From: Oscillospiraceae bacterium
GTDB lineage: Bacteria; Bacillota; Clostridia; Oscillospirales; Acutalibacteraceae
Assembly (NCBI GenBank): GCA_015065665.1
Contig: SVPX01000012.1
Coordinates: 1-33,605, forward strand
DNA length: 33,605 bases
Direction: 5' to 3'
The first letter of the stretch is position 1. Each line of letters begins with the position of its first letter. Below are positions 31,586-33,605 of the stretch, in pieces. A program made the position numbers and the translations under genes. The notes beneath the pieces were generated by a model. That model did no database searches, was not told the DNA's origin, and saw nothing but the letters and a program-made list of their open reading frames with translations.

Positions 31586-31621
31586 AAAAAAACTGCCGTC
31601 AGGATATGTCCCAAACGGCAG
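31586..31621 (-). terminator. Terminator of the nif3/GNAT operon
   Basis: CTGCCGT (31593-31599) pairs with ACGGCAG (31615-31621), with an inner GGA/TCC. A seven-A run at 31586-31592 reads as T's leftward. AT-rich DNA to 31500 holds no gene. Confidence 0.88.
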
Positions 31622-31631
31622 AAATCAGTTG

Positions 31632-32195
31632 TCAGTTTTTTAATTTTTCGTAGTCTTTTCTCACAATTCCGTAATAGGAGATATCAAGGTATTCTCCCCA
31701 TGTGGTTTTGAATTCCTCTTTGTGTGTTCCCTCAAAGGTAAGTCCGCATTTCTGCGCAACTTTACCCGATGCAGGGTTCTTTACGGCGTGACATATTGCT
31801 ACGCGGTTTGTACCAACCTCGTCAAACAAAAAGGCAATAACAGCTTTTGCTGCTTCTGTCATAATTCCCTTGCCCCAGTAGTCAAATCCCATGCAGTAAC
31901 CAAGTTCAGCGCTGTCATTTTCGTTCATGTATCTGACTACAGAGATACTGCCGATTACCTTACCATTGTACTCAATTGCCCATTGATAGTAGTCGTCTTT
32001 TTTGTAATCAGCACACCACAGGGAGAGTACATACTCTGTGGTCTCTATATTTTCGTGAGGAAGCCAGGTAAGGTATTTTGTTACCCGTTGGTCCTTTGCC
32101 CAGTTATCCCACATGTCCTGTGCATCTGCAGGAGTGAATTTTCTGAGAAGAAGTCTCTTGGTTTTCAGTGTCTGTGTACCTTTGTGATTTAGCAT
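31632..32195 (-). CDS. GNAT-family N-acetyltransferase (RimJ/RimL-like)
   Basis: 187 residues from ATG 32195, with AAGGAGAC about 9 nt upstream; the frame continues upstream but overlaps the Nif3 gene. LKTKRLLLRKFTPADAQDMW begins the fold, ELGYCMGFDYWGKGIMTEA is the acetyl-CoA-binding motif A (x-x-G-x-G-x), and NPASGKVAQKCGLTFEGTHK the C-terminal motif. RimJ/L-like enzymes acetylate protein N-termini or antibiotics; the substrate is not predictable. It lies 16 nt after the Nif3-like gene. Confidence 0.9.
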   Translation of the reverse strand: MLNHKGTQTLKTKRLLLRKFTPADAQDMWDNWAKDQRVTKYLTWLPHENIETTEYVLSLWCADYKKDDYYQWAIEYNGKVIGSISVVRYMNENDSAELGYCMGFDYWGKGIMTEAAKAVIAFLFDEVGTNRVAICHAVKNPASGKVAQKCGLTFEGTHKEEFKTTWGEYLDISYYGIVRKDYEKLKN

Positions 32196-32211
32196 TTTTA
32201 CAGTCTCCTTT

Positions 32212-32967
32212 TCAGATGCAGGAGTAAGGATTCTTTGATACAGAGGACATAATAAACTCCACCTGGGGGAATTTATCTGCAAGTTTGCACTTTAAGGGGA
32301 GCATAGCAATATCCTCTGTAAAGAAGTGGCCTGCCACCACCATAGGAATACCTGTCTCTGCTGCCTCAAGATACTCGTGGTGTTTGGCCTCACCTGTAAG
32401 GAAAACGTCTGCACCCAGAGACACAGCGCCGTGATACATATCTCCTCCTGCACCTGAACACATTCCTACTGTTTTTATAGGTTTGCTACCCTCTGTATAC
32501 ATAACAGAGTTTGCTTTAAGTGTGTCTTTGACAAACTGTGCAAAGGCCTTTGTATCCATAGGCTCCGAAAGTTCACCAAGGCAAACAAAGTCCTCAGGGA
32601 AAAGTCGTATGTCAGAAAGGCAGAGTGCCTTTGCAAGGCAGATATTCACACCATCATCCTCTGCAATATCCAGGTTGGTATGCAGACACAAGGCGGTAAT
32701 GCCATACTGAGCAAGAAGGTAGGGGACAGAATCTGTGCTGAGCTTTTTTAAGGGACTGAAGATAACGGGATGGTGGCTGATTATAAGGTCAGCACCTATG
32801 CTCTTTGCTTCCTCTGCAACTGCGGTTGTGATATCAAGGGAAACAAAAACTTTTGTAACCTGTGCCTCCTTACTGCCCACAAGGATACCGCAGTTGTCAA
32901 AGTCTGCGGCGGTGCTTATGGGTGCAAAGGTTTCTGTATAGTTTAAAATATCTTTTACGGTAGTCAT
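32212..32967 (-). CDS. Nif3-like dinuclear metal-centre protein
   Basis: 251 residues from ATG 32967 (GAAGGACA upstream). Metal ligands of the NIF3 family are seen: ISHHPVIF, CLHTNLDIAEDDGVN and the C-terminal GHFFTED with His and Glu. It lacks the long inserted domain of Bacillus YqfO. The function is unsettled (a GTP-cyclohydrolase-like fold). The ATG overlaps the stop of the TrmK gene by ATGA; the TrmK-Nif3 pair is conserved in Firmicutes. Confidence 0.93.
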   Translation of the reverse strand: MTTVKDILNYTETFAPISTAADFDNCGILVGSKEAQVTKVFVSLDITTAVAEEAKSIGADLIISHHPVIFSPLKKLSTDSVPYLLAQYGITALCLHTNLDIAEDDGVNICLAKALCLSDIRLFPEDFVCLGELSEPMDTKAFAQFVKDTLKANSVMYTEGSKPIKTVGMCSGAGGDMYHGAVSLGADVFLTGEAKHHEYLEAAETGIPMVVAGHFFTEDIAMLPLKCKLADKFPQVEFIMSSVSKNPYSCI

Positions 32968-33605
32968 TGCGAATCTGTCCTTCGTAAAATTTCTTCTGCA
33001 AGTTCTCTCCACTTTTCATCAGCAGCGGAACGCTTTATGAGTATACTTGCTTGTAGTTTCAGGAATGTTCTGTCGTCTTCCTGAGTTTCGGGACTGAGTT
33101 TTCCTGTGTATGTAAAAAGCTCTGTGCAGGGGGTGGTGTGGCCTGTGTAGGATACACAGAGAACAGTATAAGGCTTACCGTCTGCAATACAGCACTTCTG
33201 CTCCACAATCTCAAAGCCTGAGTTATAGAGATACTTAATAACTCTCTCACACTTTGTCATAGGTTGGAGTATAAGCCGTTTGCTTTCGTCCTTGAGCCAG
33301 GGAGCGTCTGAGAGGATAGAGATGATTGTGTCAGCACCCATACCTGCAATAACGATATCGGTGACTTCCTCAGCGGATATGCCCTGCAGGCCGTTGCAAA
33401 GTCTTGTGGTTACCTTGTCCTCGGCATCGTATTTCTCGATAGTCTGTCTGCCACGAGTCAGAGGTTCGGGATTAATATCCGCGGCAATAGCCGACTTAAT
33501 ACTTCCGTTAAGGGCGAGGAATACAGGCAGATATGCGTGGTCGGTGCCTATATCTGCAAGTTTTGCGCCGACTCTGACGAAATCGGCGCAAAGTGAAAGT
33601 CTTGA
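32964..33605 (-). CDS. trmK: tRNA (adenine22-N1)-methyltransferase, N-terminus cut by window edge
   Basis: 214 codons, open to the right edge. The SAM site reads VGAKLADIGTDHAYLPVFLA and later IVIAGMGADTII, both typical of the YqfN/TrmK family. The extreme N-terminus (likely about ten residues) lies outside. The C-terminal helical region (about the last 90 residues) matches family length. It methylates A22 of tRNAs. The overlap with the Nif3 gene indicates coupled translation. Confidence 0.93.
   Translation of the reverse strand, partial: SRLSLCADFVRVGAKLADIGTDHAYLPVFLALNGSIKSAIAADINPEPLTRGRQTIEKYDAEDKVTTRLCNGLQGISAEEVTDIVIAGMGADTIISILSDAPWLKDESKRLILQPMTKCERVIKYLYNSGFEIVEQKCCIADGKPYTVLCVSYTGHTTPCTELFTYTGKLSPETQEDDRTFLKLQASILIKRSAADEKWRELAEEILRRTDSQ

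Overview
The window looks like chromosomal DNA of an anaerobic, low-to-mid GC, Gram-positive Clostridia member, most like Ruminococcaceae/Oscillospiraceae. This rests on the anaerobic ribonucleotide reductase and its radical-SAM activase, AAGGAGG-type ribosome binding sites with GTG/TTG starts, a Cys T-box, a BspA-like leucine-rich surface protein with a C-terminal module common in gut Ruminococcus, and a PdaB-type deacetylase. No species can be named from the sequence alone. I saw no tRNA, rRNA, CRISPR array or transposase gene.

Layout. 1-859 (-) is the 5' part of nrdD, preceded by two promoter modules that each carry NrdR-box-like palindromes. 1321-3479 (+) holds a large LRR surface protein and a 42-residue peptide gene. 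3524-4845 (-) pairs an NrdG-type activase with an Sfp-type phosphopantetheinyl transferase. 5061-6424 (+) is a MarR regulator with twin operators plus a DegV/FakB protein. 6638-8136 (+) has a DivIVA-like coiled coil, a lipoprotein and a 57-residue protein. 8501-11972 (+) is citrate synthase, a HAD phosphatase and an alanine/Na+ symporter. 12027-12431 (-) is a Lys/Ala-rich DUF6465-like protein, and 12798-13814 (+) is a WYL regulator. 13897-15559 (+) is a small membrane protein, Maf and a lipid kinase. 15698-17075 (+) is an ECF sigma factor with its probable anti-sigma factor.

17174-18383 is the least ordinary part. A strong extended -10 promoter drives a gene-free, heavily self-complementary region ending in an intrinsic terminator: a candidate structured non-coding RNA of about 245 nt. 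Beside it, two ~305-bp direct repeats flank an AT-rich 380-bp insert with a 91-codon orphan gene. Each repeat carries the RNA's terminator and the 3' end of the pdaB-like deacetylase gene. The truncated copy differs almost only at synonymous sites, which suggests import from a related strain.

18148-33605 (-) is mostly conserved housekeeping: pdaB-like; T-box-epsC-cysS; recA-recX-rimO-pgsA behind one strong promoter; trmB, a lipoprotein, a two-component pair, a DUF1385 protein and prmC; a GNAT acetyltransferase; and Nif3-like/TrmK running off the right edge.

The recurring regulatory theme is an NrdR-box-like element in the -35/-10 spacer. It is convincing at nrdD (twice), plausible at trmB, and weak at the DivIVA-like gene.
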